DNA from: Ramazzottius varieornatus | Taxonomy: Eukaryota; Tardigrada; Eutardigrada; Parachela; Ramazzottiidae | Assembly: GCA_001949185.1 (NCBI GenBank) | Contig: BDGG01000021.1 | Span: 299,452-363,451, forward strand | Length of the DNA stretch: 64,000 nt | Direction of reading: 5' to 3' | Part shown: positions 44,724-57,993 of the stretch, piece by piece | Position numbering within the stretch: position 1 is the stretch's first letter | How the letters are laid out: each line of letters begins with the position of its first letter | Program-made: the position numbers and the translations under genes | Notes under the pieces: generated by a model | The model's database searches: none | The model's input: only the letters and a program-made list of their open reading frames with translations | What the model was told of the DNA's origin: nothing

Positions 44724-47700
44724 TTAGGGTACATGTTCCGCATTGCTGGTGCGACGACTGCTGGGCTGATGTTGTAAAAGAGGAGAGTGGACGACGGGCG
44801 CTGTGGGCGTCGGTGCAGTCTTGTCATGATGGTTGACAGTGTGGTCCGGATGGAGGACCGGTAGCAGAGCATCGGCCGACTTGCCTTTATGGGCGTCGTT
44901 GAGGCTGACATTGGAGTTGGCCAGTAGGGACGTCTTCTTGAAGGCTTGAGCGGTGGCTGCCGCCTCAGCTGCCCGTGCACTGTCGTGCAAAAGCGCCAGC
45001 GAGCCTCGCTTGACTTGAAGTGCGCGCTGCCAGTCGACAGCCTGCCGCTCCAAGGCTGTCAAGGTGCCGTCCTCCTTCATGGTCACCCCCTCCGTCTTGG
45101 TCGTCACCGTACTGCGCTCCACCACGGAAGCGCGGAAAGCGGCGACATACTGGGCGCGAGTGATGTACAAGTAGAGCAGGTCCGAGACGGGGTAGACGGT
45201 AAAGTCGGGAACGAAGACGCCGCTGGGTGGGTGGACATCGGTGGGGTGATGAGCGAGAGGCAGACTGCTGGGCGAGGTGACGGTGGCGTTGGCAGTGCTG
45301 GCGGGCGAGGTGACGGGCGGACTGCCACCTTCATTGAGCAGCGTCAGGGCCGAGATGCCAAAGTAGGTGAAGGGACCACTCTGGAACAACAGATGCTCCG
45401 TTCCCACCTTCACTTCCACTCGACCTACAACCACACAGCGCTGACACCCACAAGACACATCCAGCCCAATATCCAGGCCAGTCAGTACAGCAGCCTGAAC
45501 GGCCACTGCATAGTTTTGTTAACTGATAAGTGAGGAAATGATGATGATGACGACTGTGAGGAGGGAGTAGTGGCGTACTGTACCTTCAAGAATGAGAATG
45601 AAATAGTCGGCTGGACGACCGGCCGTATACAAACAAGGTGGCTCAGCATGATCTGCAAGAAAATGGACAGCAGTCACTGCCAGTCAGGCCTATGATGCAG
45701 TAAGAAATCAAGTCTTAGCAAGGCTTGGGTCTTGTTACCGTCTTGCTTCTCTTTCAAGAAACGAGCCGACTCGGAATAGCGTAACAAGCGACGGAGGATG
45801 ACGGGGGCGATGAGCTCTTCCCTGAAGGGCTCCAGCGTTGTAGAGAGGAACTGGAAGGTGGCCAGCTGCAGCTGGGGGGTAATCATGGACTGGTATTGGG
45901 GAGCGGAGGCGCCAGTAAAGACGGGAATATCGTGCTGGGCCAAGGCCACGTCGCGCCTTCGCAGCCGTCGCCGATTGTCGGCCGTCACGTCCGTCTCGTC
46001 CTCAATCTCCGACTGGATGACTTCTTCAATGACATCTTCCAGTGTGATGACACCCACAGTCTCGTAGAAGGGGTCGCCCTCGTCCTCGGTGATGACACGC
46101 TGGACAAAGGCCATGTGTGAGCGCCCCTTCTTGAACTCATCTGACAAGAGAGAAGACCGTCCGCTGCATGGCAGACATGTGATTTGACACAGGGTAGGCC
46201 TGGGGCTGATACTTACCCAGCATAACATCGAGGGTCGTGTCGTCAAAGACGGTGCGAACATGGTGGTTGTAGAACTTGCACAAGGTCTTGACGGGAGTAT
46301 TGTCGTCGGGGTCGACCAGCGCCAGATCCTTGATGTTCAGCAGAGCCACCACGTTGCTCCGACTTACATCGTACACCGGCACTCGCGTGAAGCCTACAAA
46401 AGAAGGCGGCCAGCTGATTGCAGCCACCGGCATGGGAAGTTTCTGTACGAGGAGCAAGGTTTTACTTTACCAGCGTACAACTCTGCTCACCATACGTCAC
46501 GAGCTGTGCGCAGGCTTCTTAGGCTTTGTGACGTAAACGTGACAAAGATGAGCAAAGTTGTACGCTGAGCAAAGTAATACCTCGCTCCTTCTACAACCTA
46601 CCTTGGCGCATAATCTCCGAGACGGTGTCAAAGTCCAAGACGGCATCATAGGGTAGCATGAAGACATCTGCAACAGCAGACATTTGCTTTCATGGCCTTG
46701 AGGTGCCAAGAAGAGAAGAGGAGGAGAGTGTAATGCCTACCATTGAGCGGTGTCATGATGGAGCCCACCGTCTTTTTCTTCAGTTCCAGCGCCCCAGAAA
46801 TAATGTTGACTTCTTCCGGCTCCAGGTCATTGTAGCCATGCGTCACCTTGATGAGCTCCATCAGACGCTCCCGATTGTAGACATGGCCAATCTCGGCGCC
46901 CAAGAAGCAGTCCAGCATGCGGGAGATGGGGTAGGAGAGGGGGAAAGTCAGCACCATGAAGAATTTGGTCAGCCAGATGGTATGGGCCCCCACCGCCATG
47001 CCGTGCCGAGAGCAGATGGCTTGGGGGATAATTTCCCCAAAGACGACGATACCCATGGTCGATGCTGAAACACAGACAGCCTTAACGGTGGCAAACACCC
47101 TTCATCGCCTATTATTGACAGGCTATTCTCCGCCAATGTCCTGCATCATGTGCTGCAAACAGGACACGGCCCAAGTCAGGAGTTGCAAAGGCGGCGGATC
47201 GTACCGACGACGGCGACCAAGCCGCTGGTCAAGTCGTCCATGAGGATGGTCAGGGTGGTGTTGACCAGGACGTTGCCCAGCAGGAGAGTGCAGAGGAGGA
47301 AGTTGCCTTGTTTGCGCAGAGGCATGATGGAGCGAGCGTAGCCTTGCTCCTTGGGCGAGCCGCAGTTGAGGACAATCTTCAGCTCGGTGGGGTCTAGCGT
47401 CATCAGGCCCAAGTTGAGGCCGGAGAAGAGGCCCGACAGGCAGAGGAGGATGGCCAAGCAGGTGATCTGCAGCCACATGGGCAAGAGGTAGGGGTTCTCC
47501 GGGATCTTGTCGGCCCGAATCTGCAGCCAGGCCTCCTTCCCTTGGTGCACCCACTGTTGGGCACCACCACCGCCATTCCCACCTGCCAATGACACTCCTC
47601 CCCATGGACGGTTCAAGCACAGGTAGTAAAACTCTGCAACCAACAACCACCCTTATCACTACGCTCCAATCCTTCTGCACTCCATTCAACTTTGCAAGTG

Positions 47701-48793
47701 CCACTTTATATTACGTACAGTAAATCATAGTCTTTTCTTTCTGTTTTGTTCTAAGGAAAGGACACCATTACTACTGTCGGCGCAAACGAACGTGCTAGAG
47801 TAATTTGTGGTCTGGATCATTGATACATACAGCATCGATGACTATTGCTGCCGACATGTGCACTTCCAGAGAGACTCTCTGACACTTCCATGGCGGCCCA
47901 AACAAACATAACTTTGGTCCAACAACAGACGACCCTCTCCTCGGCATAAACGGTTTGTGGCGCAAAAAGCTCACTGTGATTTTATGGATTATAGGGCATA
48001 GTGTAGTCTGTCATCAATGTTTGCTCATGTCGATCGTTACTTTGCGTCTGACTTGACGGACGGAATCAACGTCAGCATCCATTATCATATCACCGTCCCC
48101 TCCTATCTCTGCTTCAGTCAACACTGACCGACGTAATACCTAGTAGGTCCCGTCTCCGTAGGCCGAACCTCATCCATAAGAACACTATGCATACTTGCCA
48201 TCCGTCTAGCCAGAAGGGTCAAGAGCGAGGAGCATACCTGAGTCATTTCCGGTCAGAGGCATCTCTAGCTTGACGGTAAAGAGGGCACTAAAGGCGCTGA
48301 TGCTTTCATTGTCGGGTCGAAAGGCCATGGAGATGTCTTCTTGGCATTCGGTATTGGCACTGGCCATTCGACGCGTAAAAGCCACCAGCGTGGTGGGCTT
48401 AAAGTGCCGTCCAAAGAAGCGCAGCGTCACAGCAGTATCGGACTTGACGTACAGGACGCCGTTACTCTTGTCTACCGTGTTGTCGGCATACTCTCCCTCA
48501 ATCTTCTCCAGCCGTAGCCCATAGACCACCGTCTCGTTCCATCTTCCTCCTCCCTCGTTGTTGCCATCAGCGCTCTGCGGCCCCTGCCGCTCCAAAGGCC
48601 GCCTTACTATCTCTCCATCTCCGACATTACTGCTGCCGCTGCTACTGGGATCCCCCAGACAGTAGCCACTGTCGCAAGTCAGGATTGTGAAGAAGAGAAG
48701 GCTGACGAAGGCGAGCCGAGCCTTCCCTCCCAAAAGAATCACTACATCGACGGGCAATTTGTTCACATAGCTGCACAAGGCATTCACCGCCAT
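44724..48793 (-). CDS. CNNM2: CNNM-type (cyclin M) magnesium transporter
   Basis: CNNM/CorC-family proteins move or regulate Mg2+ at the plasma membrane. Exon 1 (48793-48237) has a signal-like helix ([16 protein letters not shown]), an extracellular domain with LRFFGRHF and NxT/S sites. The DUF21 membrane domain follows: [49 protein letters not shown] and [24 protein letters not shown] pair comes next ([62 protein letters not shown]), then a cyclic-nucleotide-binding-like domain. A long Ser/Thr/Pro-rich tail ends at TAA 44724-44726. An intron at about 46440-46600 carries a strong hairpin. The symbol marks the family; the exact paralogue is unresolved. Confidence 0.93.
46453..46592. ncRNA. Intronic hairpin in CNNM, pre-miRNA-like or MITE
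   Basis: AAGGTTTTACTTTACCAGCG and TACAACTCTGCTCAC (46455-46490), then GTCACG, pair with CGTGAC (46539-46544), GAGCAAAGTTGTACGCTGAG and AAAGTAATACCT (to 46582). Stem CAGCGTACAACT/AGTTGTACGCTG is perfect. The total is about 135 nt with 50-nt arms and mismatches of 1-5 nt. It lies within one CNNM intron and could be read on either strand. Confidence 0.4.
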
Positions 48794-49332
48794 CCAACAA
48801 GAAGAAACTTCGCCTTCAACTCAGCGGAAGTACTCCTTTCTTGTCACAGTCTTGCGCCACATGCTATCCTGGGCGAAGAAGGCATCATTGTGGAATCTGT
48901 AGTAAACCGGGGAAGAGTCAGTGATCAGTAAGGTGCGGAGTGTGAAGCAAAAAGTGCCAACAACGAAGCAGTGAGTACTCGTCTACTGAGTTACCGATAT
49001 CGCTTACAGAGCAATAGAAGATCAGAAGCTGGCTGGCTAACGGGTAACAGAAGAAGAAATCAGTGTTGAGGTGAACTTCCGGTTAGATAAGATATGCTGC
49101 TCTTAACGACCATTCACCCATAGATATATTCCCTTCTCTCCTTCGTCTCCAAATCACGACGTACACTCTCATATTTCCGGCACCGTAAACATACAAGCTG
49201 ATGCTCTATGACACCTACACCATCAAACTCCGGTCATGGGCTTCAACTGGAGAAAGGGATGGCGGATGATAAAAAAGACACAGGCAGATCCAGTTGAGAT
49301 GAGTCCAAAGCTGCCTCCGATAAATTCGGTTG

Positions 49333-49815
49333 TAATTTGCAGCGATGGCAGGATGATTTACCCAGCCAAATACCAAAAATCACCCAGTTGTCACGTACGG
49401 CCTGCTGTGAACCGGTCAAAAGAGGAAATTTGTCATGGGTACGCACATTCTTTCGTCCCAAACCAAAGATCCGGTGTTCGAACACCTTTTTTAGCAGTTT
49501 TTATATGCTCCAGTTTTCAGTTCGACACAAGGCACAATGATTTTTTGTTTATTTTTTCCTGATTTTTTGACGGTTTTGATTTTAAGGGCTTCCTGCTGAA
49601 TTTTCATTTTTACTATTCATTTGTTTTTCTACTGTACTTGACTGCTCACTATTCGGCCACCGTGTTGTATGAAACCAGCAATAACAAACATATCTCTAAG
49701 CTTGATTGGGTTGATTGCCTGGTCATTGAGGTAGGCTGTATTCAATGTTGGGAGGCCATTCTGTGTTTTCGGTAATTCACTGGGTGAATCATCCGGCCAT
49801 CGCTGGTAATTCGTG
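49333..49815. mobile_element. MITE-like inverted repeat pair
   Basis: The left copy AGCGATGGCAGGATGATTTA and CCCAGCCAAATACCAAAAA is matched inverted on the right (49760-49815) as AGCGATGGCCGGATGATTCA and CCCAGTGAATTACCGAAAA, about 85% over 50 bp. The unit spans about 480 bp. Exact termini and target duplication could not be fixed. Confidence 0.5.
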
Positions 49816-50231
49816 AAAGAATCGTGACGTCGTCGCATTTCCACATTCCACAATCCGCATGCACCGTCCAGCACGGCCTGGAGTCATGGACACACGTTCG
49901 TACCTCTCAGATATACACAGTGGAAGGACCGACAGGACCGAAGAGCGACGCACTGGACCCCATCCATTCAACAGCACCCGCCACCCGCCCATGCAAGGCT
50001 TGCAAGCTGATGCAGCAGCTAGTAGAGATACCGGGGATTAAGCTCTGTTTCACCAACGGTAGACCATACTGCTTTCCAAACGGTGGGCTTTCGGCAGGGA
50101 CGCGTTAAGCAGTGGGCCAGTGGGACCCAGCTCACTCGAAATCTAAAAACCTGACTCCACGGGCCAGCGTTTTCCGTGGCGAGAAGCGAAGAAAAAATTC
50201 TGGCCCAGCCGGCAAGAGAACCCCGTCCATT

Positions 50232-50331
50232 GACCCCCAAAACTCTCCAAACCCTCGCTTTGGCTTTTCGCTCCAAATCGAATTCTACGTCTTATGAGGT
50301 GAAAGGGGGTTCGAGGGGTTTGGAGGGGTTC
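50232..50331. repeat. G/C-rich inverted repeat of the GGGGTTTGAGGGG type
   Basis: ACTCTCCAAACCCTCG (50240-50255) pairs with CGAGGGGTTTGGAGGGGTT (50311-50329), across about 55 bp. The same GAGGGGTTTGGAGGGG-like motif appears near 14024-14038 and at 63973-64000. Confidence 0.45.
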
Positions 50332-50554
50332 CACGGCAATTTTCTCTGGCCCTACGCGTACTCATACATCCGTTTTTCGTTTTCCTTTTTGACACTGCTG
50401 GATAGCTATAGCTCTATGGTAACTCTTCCCGCGGAACTGCTGCAGCTGTTTACGATGACTGTGGGAAACTGTGTATAGGTGATCGACGTAAGCCTGTACT
50501 TCCGGTGCTGCATGTCTAATGCTATGATCGCGGGGGATTAGCCGCTGCAGTAGG

Positions 50555-53500
50555 ATGGCCATGTACAGCGACAAGTCTGCAGTAGCTGCCGTCTTGAAGA
50601 ACGTTAAGCTACGTTTTGCCGATGGGGATACATATGATGGACAAGCCTGGAATAGCGTACGACATGGTCGGGGAATGTATAGATGGAGGAACGGCGAGGT
50701 AGGTGGCCTATATATGTAGCGAGTGTATTTGCCCCGTTTGGGCATGGTCAAGGACGTCTGGATAAGCCTCTTGGGATGAGTTGCAGGTCTTTGACGGCTA
50801 CTTCTACTATGACTTGATGCACGGCGCAGGACAGTACTGGTGGTCAGATGGACGTTTCTTCAGCGGACACTTCTATGCCAATCGACGGCACGGATATGGA
50901 CTACTGGCCTTCCCCAACGGCGATACTGTGCAGGTACCGCACCTGATCACTTCCTTGATGTACCGTGTAGACTGTAATCACGCGGTGAAGGCTAATAGCC
51001 TACTTGTAGGGTTTGTTCAGAGACGGTGTACTGTATGGTCCGGCGGTGCAGTCGAGTAAGATGGAGCAAGACGTTGGCTGGTGGTTGGGCTCTCATCTAC
51101 TGCAAGTGCTCATGGAGCAGCACTTTGATGTCCCCTATCTTCAGCAGGTCCTGACGCTCTTGTCACCGAAGCCAGCGCAAGTAGGCAAGTCCTCGCCGCA
51201 GCTGGAGGCCGGTGAGGTCGGAGGATCAGCAGACGGTGCCGTGGCGGTCAGGCGTTACCAGCTGAACGGGGCAGCCGTCAGTCAACCCCATCAAGCCTTC
51301 GTCGCTCTGCTGGATATGGCCTTTGACCGATCTCTTCAACGGACGGCATCGCAGTATCAGCAGGTCTTTCGCAATAACAGCCCGCAGTTACGGGCTATGC
51401 AGCAGTATGTGTGGCAGATGGACTCGTCGATAGAGGAAGTATCAAGGCAAGTGGAGGAGGCTTTTGTCAGAGGACGGGAGGGCAATTTCTTGCCGGCTGG
51501 ACTCAAGGAACGACAAGTGGAGCAGCTGTTCCGAGCTTGCGCCACGGGAGACTTGAGGATGGTCCACCAGTTGATCCTGCGGGACAAGCTCAACGTCGAC
51601 GTTTGTGACCGCAATGGTATCTCGCCTTTAATGACGGCTACGGTTCGAGCTAGCTTAATTATTAGCTTAGTGCAAGCACCTGTTAAGCCCTGGACTTTTT
51701 ATCTGACCAGACTTGTCTTTCTTGGTAGGTCAATAGCCGGCTGGATGTGATGGAGTTCCTGTTGGAGTTTGAGGCCGACATGGAGCATGAAACGAATAGC
51801 GGCTACAGTGTGGTGGAGCTGGCCTTTGTCATGTACCATTGCTTTGTGGAGAAGTTCAACGGCTGGAACAACAACGATCCTTCCGTGGAGAGTGTCCTTG
51901 GTCTACCTGAAAAAGTGACAGTCACAGTAGCTGCTTCTGCCATTGCTGAAACGACCGACACACTCGTTTCAACCAAGTCTTCTCCTCCGAAGAGTGCCCC
52001 AGCCCAAGCTGCGGCTACCAAGACCACACCCGGTAAGTACTGTACATAGCCACAAAGCGTTGACTTTTTTGTAATAGTTAGAGTAGCGTCGGAGCCTCAC
52101 TTAGTTTAACCAATTACGCTATTGACGGTCACTGTACCGCCAGCCTCTTTCTTATCAAATATTCCAAGCTGCCCATGCCGTAATACGGTTTGCATATTCG
52201 ATCAGTCTTCAGGTTGTCCGTAATTGATTCTTAATTAAGCTGTGCCGAGTTAGACAGCCGACTAACAAGCAATCTTGAATCTGATGCTTTACAGGGGAGT
52301 TCCGTCTGGATCAAATGGAGCAAAACGTCAAAGGCGTGATGGAAACTTATCATTCAGTCCAAGCCCTGAAGGATGTGCCCATCAACTTGCCGCCTCATGG
52401 CTTCCAACGTACCGGCCAACAGCTGTACCATCTGGTCAGCAGATACGGCCTTTCAATGGAGAAGCCGATGGCGGAGAACACTTTCTTCCTATCTTGGCTG
52501 AAACACTGGCAGCACTCGGTGAAGGAAGCTCTGCTCTTGCTGTTGAACCGAGGAGCTAACTGGCGACGCTGTATTTGGCCTCAGCCCCTTCTCTTCTCGG
52601 CGGTCCGCGGTCTGGATGCCGACCTCGTCCAAAAGCTGGTAGATATGGGCGATGATGTCAACCAGAGGATGTTCAAGGAGGCAAGTACAGTATTCACTTT
52701 CAGAGTTTGTTAGTTATAAGTAGAAACGGCATGATCTGCCTCGATCCAGAGATGGCTGGAGAGGTCACAAAAGTAACATAAAAATCGGATCACCCCGACT
52801 TGATCTGTCTGATTAAGGGTCCAGAACATGGGCTATTTTACTGCGTCAAACGCTCATTCTTGAAACACGTGATCGGCTTCCTGCTTTGGCTGCGGTAGGG
52901 TCTGCATCCGTGGCGCTCTTAATGCCCTGTTTGACCGATCTAACGCGGCTCGTTCCTGAGGTGTGATATTTAAAAGACAGCGGGCAAAACGTCCGTGTGA
53001 GACTTGAAGATCGTACTGTAAATTCGATTTTGACTTTTTGGTTGAGATTGAACACGAGTATATTGATTGATGACGTTTGATAGTTCGAAAACCGGTAAAT
53101 TACGGTTAGATTGGCAGCCAATTGACTTGAAAAGAGGTATAGTCCACGAGTGATCACGGGGCTGACCTTTAGCGGGGCTCGTGACCGTGCCTATTTTCAT
53201 CTTCCTTTTATGACCTGTCCAGCCACCTCTGACTCGGTCAGCCTTCCCGTCTTCAGGGTTTTACTGTGACTCCTCTGCTGGTGGCATGTGGACAGATGGG
53301 TAGTGCAGCAGTGGAAGTAGTGGAGGTACTCTTGAAAGCTGGCGCCGATCCTGACGTCCCAGAAATCAACACTAACCCAACAAAAGTCCAGGTTGGTCCG
53401 CTAGTCTACTTGACTGGTCAAAGTACCGAGTCTATTGACACTTACCTTTCTCTGTACTCGGCAAAATATGCTCTGATGTCTTTCTTAGGGCAGGAAGATA

Positions 53501-56500
53501 TGAGATATAATGTTATCTTTATTTGGTTATAGGCGGACAAGAAAGGAGCAAAGGGCAAAAAAGGAAGTCCAGTGCCGACCAGCGGTCCGCTTGATAAGGG
53601 CCGACGACCCATCCACGTCGTCTTTCAACGCGATGGCGCCGATCCCGTAGGTTGAGCCACATGCTTTCTGTCGCTTCTCCAAATATTGGGTGGTCGCCCG
53701 TCTGTGTCATGCAGTATACATCTTTGTAGCTTGACGATGGAATTGATTTTAGGCTAACGAAAAGCTATTAGAAGCCTTGATTCGTTATGATGCCACCGTT
53801 GACGCCACCTGGAACAATTCTTCGGCGCTGGCTTCGGCTGTCCAACTGGCTAACGTCACGGTAAGACCAGGCTCTTCTTTTAGTCGTTGACAGTGTATGC
53901 ATTAAGGTTGTGTATCAGATGGTCGATGCCCTGTTACGGGTGGGTTGCAATGTCAATCGCGACCTGGAGGGCGGAAAGGGGAATGCCCTCTGTGTCTTGG
54001 CTACGCTGGCTACCACGGAAGGCTTCCTGCGCTGCAACAAAGATGCCCAAACCATCAAGGCCGTCATGAAGATGCTGCTGGCCAGCGCTGACTTTACCAT
54101 CAAGATCCCGCTGGCTGAGGGACCGCCCGGCTCTCCACTGGTACGCGTACAGTACTGTCAACCGCATGACTCTCAAGTTCACTTTTTTTCTGCCTGTATT
54201 ACAGGACTTTGCCAGTCATCTCTTTGCGAAGGTCGGTAATGGCCGCCTGTGTTGCTCTGGTTCGGTAGTTGGTGGTACATTACGTATTGCCTTTGGTTGT
54301 TCTATAGCAAGTGTTAGGAGCCAACTTGCCAGCTCAGCTGGAAGAAACTTTAGCCGACTTGCGGACCAGCATTACAGAAGCCTACAAGGAAGCCACCCAG
54401 TTGTCTGTTTTGCGCCACAGAAAGCTAACTTTAGCAGGTACGTTCTGTGTTGTCAGTTGAGCTGACCACGTCGATTCCTTGTCGACTTCCAACAGCTAAT
54501 AAAATCTGACGTACATTGCACATGACGCTGATTTTTCCTGTTTGGCGCTTCAGATCATGGCAACCTTTTGACCCTTTTTTGACATGAGGTGGTTTTTTGT
54601 AATATATGAAGGAGTAAAGTTTTAATATTTGAAATTTAAACAGTTTGACGGCAGTTAGACACAGTAAAATGAGCACTGAGGGCTTAAAAGGGAAGTTCCT
54701 CTATTGATCATAAAGCTAAGTTACAGTATGTCCCCCCGTAGTTGAGTGAGAAGGCTGTTGGCTTGTTGTAGGCATCATTTCTCTGCAGTTACAGAGCTTG
54801 TTGAGAAAATACCCACAGCTGATTGACGGTCCTGATCCTTTTTTGAAGCTGAAGGAGGAAGAGCGGGCCATGCTAGGCGCTATAAAGGACATGCGGGAGA
54901 AGATTGGCAGCTTGATGGAGAAAGACGTGAGCAAGGAGGGGCAGATGCTGCGGCCAACGCTGAAGATTGCCTACGAAGAAGCCGTCAGGACAGGCGTCGT
55001 CTCTGATGGATCGACCAAGCACGTGAACAATAGCTTGGACATGTTGGCCTTGGCTAGACAGGTACAGAGTCATCTGCAGGTCGGCGGTAGCACTGGAAAA
55101 GCTGGTGACGATGATGATCAGCGGACAGCCGAGGATAGAAGGGCGGCCAGCAGCAAGAAGCAGGCTGCTGCGGCCAAGGCTGGTCAAGCCATGAAGCAGT
55201 TATCCTTTGCGGAATCGCAAGCCTTCCTACCCAGCCAGAAGGAAGAGTGGCGCTTCATCCAGGAAGTGGACTCGAAGGGCAACATCATCGGTGGCGCCTC
55301 GCTTGTGATGGGCTACAGTCATGGACAAGTGGAGGTGGGGCAGGCAGGCACATGCGGCCAAGTCACTGTTCTTACTCAGTATCAACAGGGAAAGAAGCAA
55401 GGAGCCTTTGTGGGCCTGAAGAGTGCTCATGTCCAGCACATGGTCAAGGCCACCGCCCTTCTCTATCCTCATGCCGGCCCTGCTGCTGGCAAGGGGAAGT
55501 TGCGCCAGAGTATCATCGTCCACCAGCCAGTCTACGGTAAAGAAGGCCAAGGATGGCAGCTGAAGGAAGGTGGCCAGTTGGACGACGCTCCCTCCTCCCA
55601 GCAGCTGAACAAGCATAGTCGCCATCATCACAAAGTGCCTCGCCATGATCCTGACCACCCCAACTTGCTGGTCCCCGCTGTCCATCTGCTCGACGACGAA
55701 GGAGACGCTCTACCGTAAGTCTGCTGGCCACCAACGCACCACACTGTACTGTTGGTAGCTGTCTTTGTCAGCTAAGTTCTTACTTGCTACTATGGTTAGT
55801 ATGATAAAAGGTTGTTGCAGGTTGGATCATGCCGTGATGGAATACAGATACTGCAGCCAGTGTGGTCGATCGACCGGTGTGGGTCTCTCGCCCTGCCCTC
55901 GCTGCAACGCCCTCTTTTACGACTCGAAAGAATGCCAAGAGGCCCACTGGCCTCTCCACCGCAAGCGCTGTGCCCAGATTGCCCAACGGAAAGAACACAA
56001 TGAGAAGGTGCGGAAGATTGTGCTGGAAGAGAAGGCTCAACGGCGGCAGAAAGCCACGCCGCTCAGCGCACTTCGCAAGGCTGCGCCTCCTCCCGCTGGC
56101 CCTTTTGCCCACGGCCACAAGCGCCCTCAGCCACCACATGCTCCATCCCGTAAAGGACAAGGACCGTCCAGAGCTCATGCTAGAGGAGGCTTGGTGAAAG
56201 GCAGCAGCAGCAGCCGCCTGAGGGCCGCGCGTCCTTCGATCATGCACAGGCAGGCGACAGTCAAGAAGGCTCACCGACCGCTGGTGGCTTCCGCTGGAGC
56301 TCCTCCCCAGCATCTTCGCTCTATCGACACGGCCTGCGACAAGAGTCAGGCCGAATGGATGGAACGGGTGCGCCAGCTGAATCGACTGCGCATGGATGAC
56401 GAAATGGCCTGCTTTATCAACGACCATTACAAGTGGTAAGCCTAGACGCTTCTACTCATTAATTAACTATCTTGCTCGTTTTGAATGGCCATGTTAGTGT

Positions 56501-57073
56501 CGGTAACCAGTTGAAATTTGAAGAATTTGAGTCATCTTCAGTAAGGAAAGAATCATCATAATACATAGCATATGTATCACTTGAATCGTCGGCGGACTTT
56601 GGGGAGGCCGACGGGTAGTTGCTAATGTGTCAGCGGTTGATAGTGTCGATTGAAATTGGACTTGTCTTTGGTCTTCGGTCATGGAAGGTTTGATCTGTGT
56701 CGCTTGTAGGTTGGTGGAGCGCGGTCTGAACTTGGCCATAGCGCGGGACGTGGTGGAAGTGAAGAATGGCGAGCTGTATGCTTCCATGGCCTTCCGCCGG
56801 CAGATACCTCTCACTCAGCTGATTCGCTACCAGCAGCAGACCCATCAGCAGCTGCCCGAAGTGACGGACACAAGGCTGGCCCACAAGGAAGGCTTCTCAT
56901 CTACCATGCCGCTGTCACCTGTCACCATCACCTCCTTCCCCACCACGTCGACCCAACATCCAGCCCGTCTTAGCGCGGTGCCTGCCACAGCCGCTAGCCT
57001 TTCTCCAGCCAAGGACTTGACCACCTTCTTCACCTACCAAGACTCCAAGGATGCCACCTTCGCCTTCCCTTGA
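50555..57073 (+). CDS. ANKMY1: Ankyrin repeat and MYND domain protein 1
   Basis: The architecture is MORN, then ankyrin, then MYND zinc finger, as in ANKMY1, a poorly characterised animal protein often tied to cilia and testis. The first exons hold MORN repeats (ADGDTYDGQAWNSVRHGRGM, FDGYFYYDLMHGAGQYWWSD, FSGHFYANRRHGYG). The middle exons carry ankyrin-like units (LFRACATGDLRMVHQLILRD, TPLLVACGQMGSAAVEVVEV, RPIHVVFQRDGADP). A long Gln/Lys-rich linker precedes the MYND finger YCSQCGRSTGVGLSPCPRC and FYDSKECQEAHWPLHRKRC, and a Pro/Ser/Thr-rich C-terminus ends at TGA near 57073. About 18 exons are needed. One intron (about 52690-53256) contains a MITE. Small internal exon borders are approximate. 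Confidence 0.9.
52747..53232. mobile_element. MITE in an ANKMY1 intron
   Basis: The left end CAGAGATGGCTGGAGAGGTC is matched inverted by the right end as CAGAGGTGGCTGGACAGGTC. The similarity continues for about 42 bp (about 85%). The element is about 486 bp, has no coding capacity and fills most of the intron. Confidence 0.65.
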
Positions 57074-57993
57074 TCAAATTCCTTCTTAATGGTAGGCATT
57101 CTGTCCGTCGTCCTTCCATGGCAGGAAAGTTGCTTTCTCCGTGTTCGCTTATCCCAGGTGCGGCAATGGACAAGTTACCCTTCTTTTCCGACTCTGAGCA
57201 GCAACTGAGGGATAGTTCTTCCGCTAGACTCTCTGTGGCTTGCGTCGTCTTCTGCCGGTACTGTGCATAATCACTTTCTTTTTCCCACAAACGCAAGCTG
57301 CTCTTGCGCCTTCTATCAACGTACTCGAATCGGCTTGGCAAGACAGGCAAGTTTGCAAAACTGTTAGTTGTGATGTTTGAAGATGAGGGAAGCTGTAACT
57401 TTGAACGACATTTAAAGAGCGAAAGCATTGTTGGTTCTCTGCTCCGATCGCGCGTTGCTCTCCATACGGCCTCAGCAGTAGATCAACGGCTAATCTTCAT
57501 CCTCGCGTTGCACGTATGCTGACATCGGAACAATCAGTGTCTTGCACGCTGTTTTACATTTGGAGATGGCCGGAAGATCGGGGCTGTTTGCTTTCTATAA
57601 CGGCCGTTGCGCTAATTCTACCCTGTAATCGCTAAACCATCTTCAACCACGATACCCATTCTTCTTCACAAGCTCACTCATGCAGGCACGATAGCTACCA
57701 GACTATATACTCGGCTTTTGATGCATGCTTGATCGGGCCACATACCACAGTCTCGTAAAGTGATTTACTCTTTTCTTTTCTGTCAGCTTCTCAAACCAAA
57801 TATCGGCCTGAAACCGTACCAGCTTTGCCTTTCCGGTGTCAATCATCTCGTTTTAAAATGATATGTCTGGAAAAACTTTTATGTAAGTGCCACGGTTATC
57901 ATTTTCAACACGTCGAGCCTGCGACTCATCGTGTACTGAAGAACTTCGTGGCTGAGCTTGGCTGGGATTGAGGATTAACAAGTTTGCAGCGCG
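57074..57993. other. Intergenic, ANKMY1 to the modular secreted gene
   Basis: A minus-strand open frame of 133 codons (57428-57030, starting MLSLFKCRSKLQLPSSSN) overlaps the 3' end of ANKMY1. It shows no domain and is probably chance. The rest should contain the promoter of the 57994 gene. Confidence 0.35.

Larger units (their letters stand above)
48794..50554. other. Divergent intergenic region, CNNM/ANKMY1, with repeats
   Basis: Contains an inverted-repeat pair at 49333-49385 and 49760-49815 and a G-rich inverted repeat at 50232-50331. Several unconserved open frames of 60-110 codons are present, but none has a recognisable domain. Confidence 0.4.

Noticed and set aside
57030-57428. 133-codon minus-strand ORF over the ANKMY1 3' end
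   Set aside because: No domain or membrane segment and antisense to a real coding exon; likely chance.
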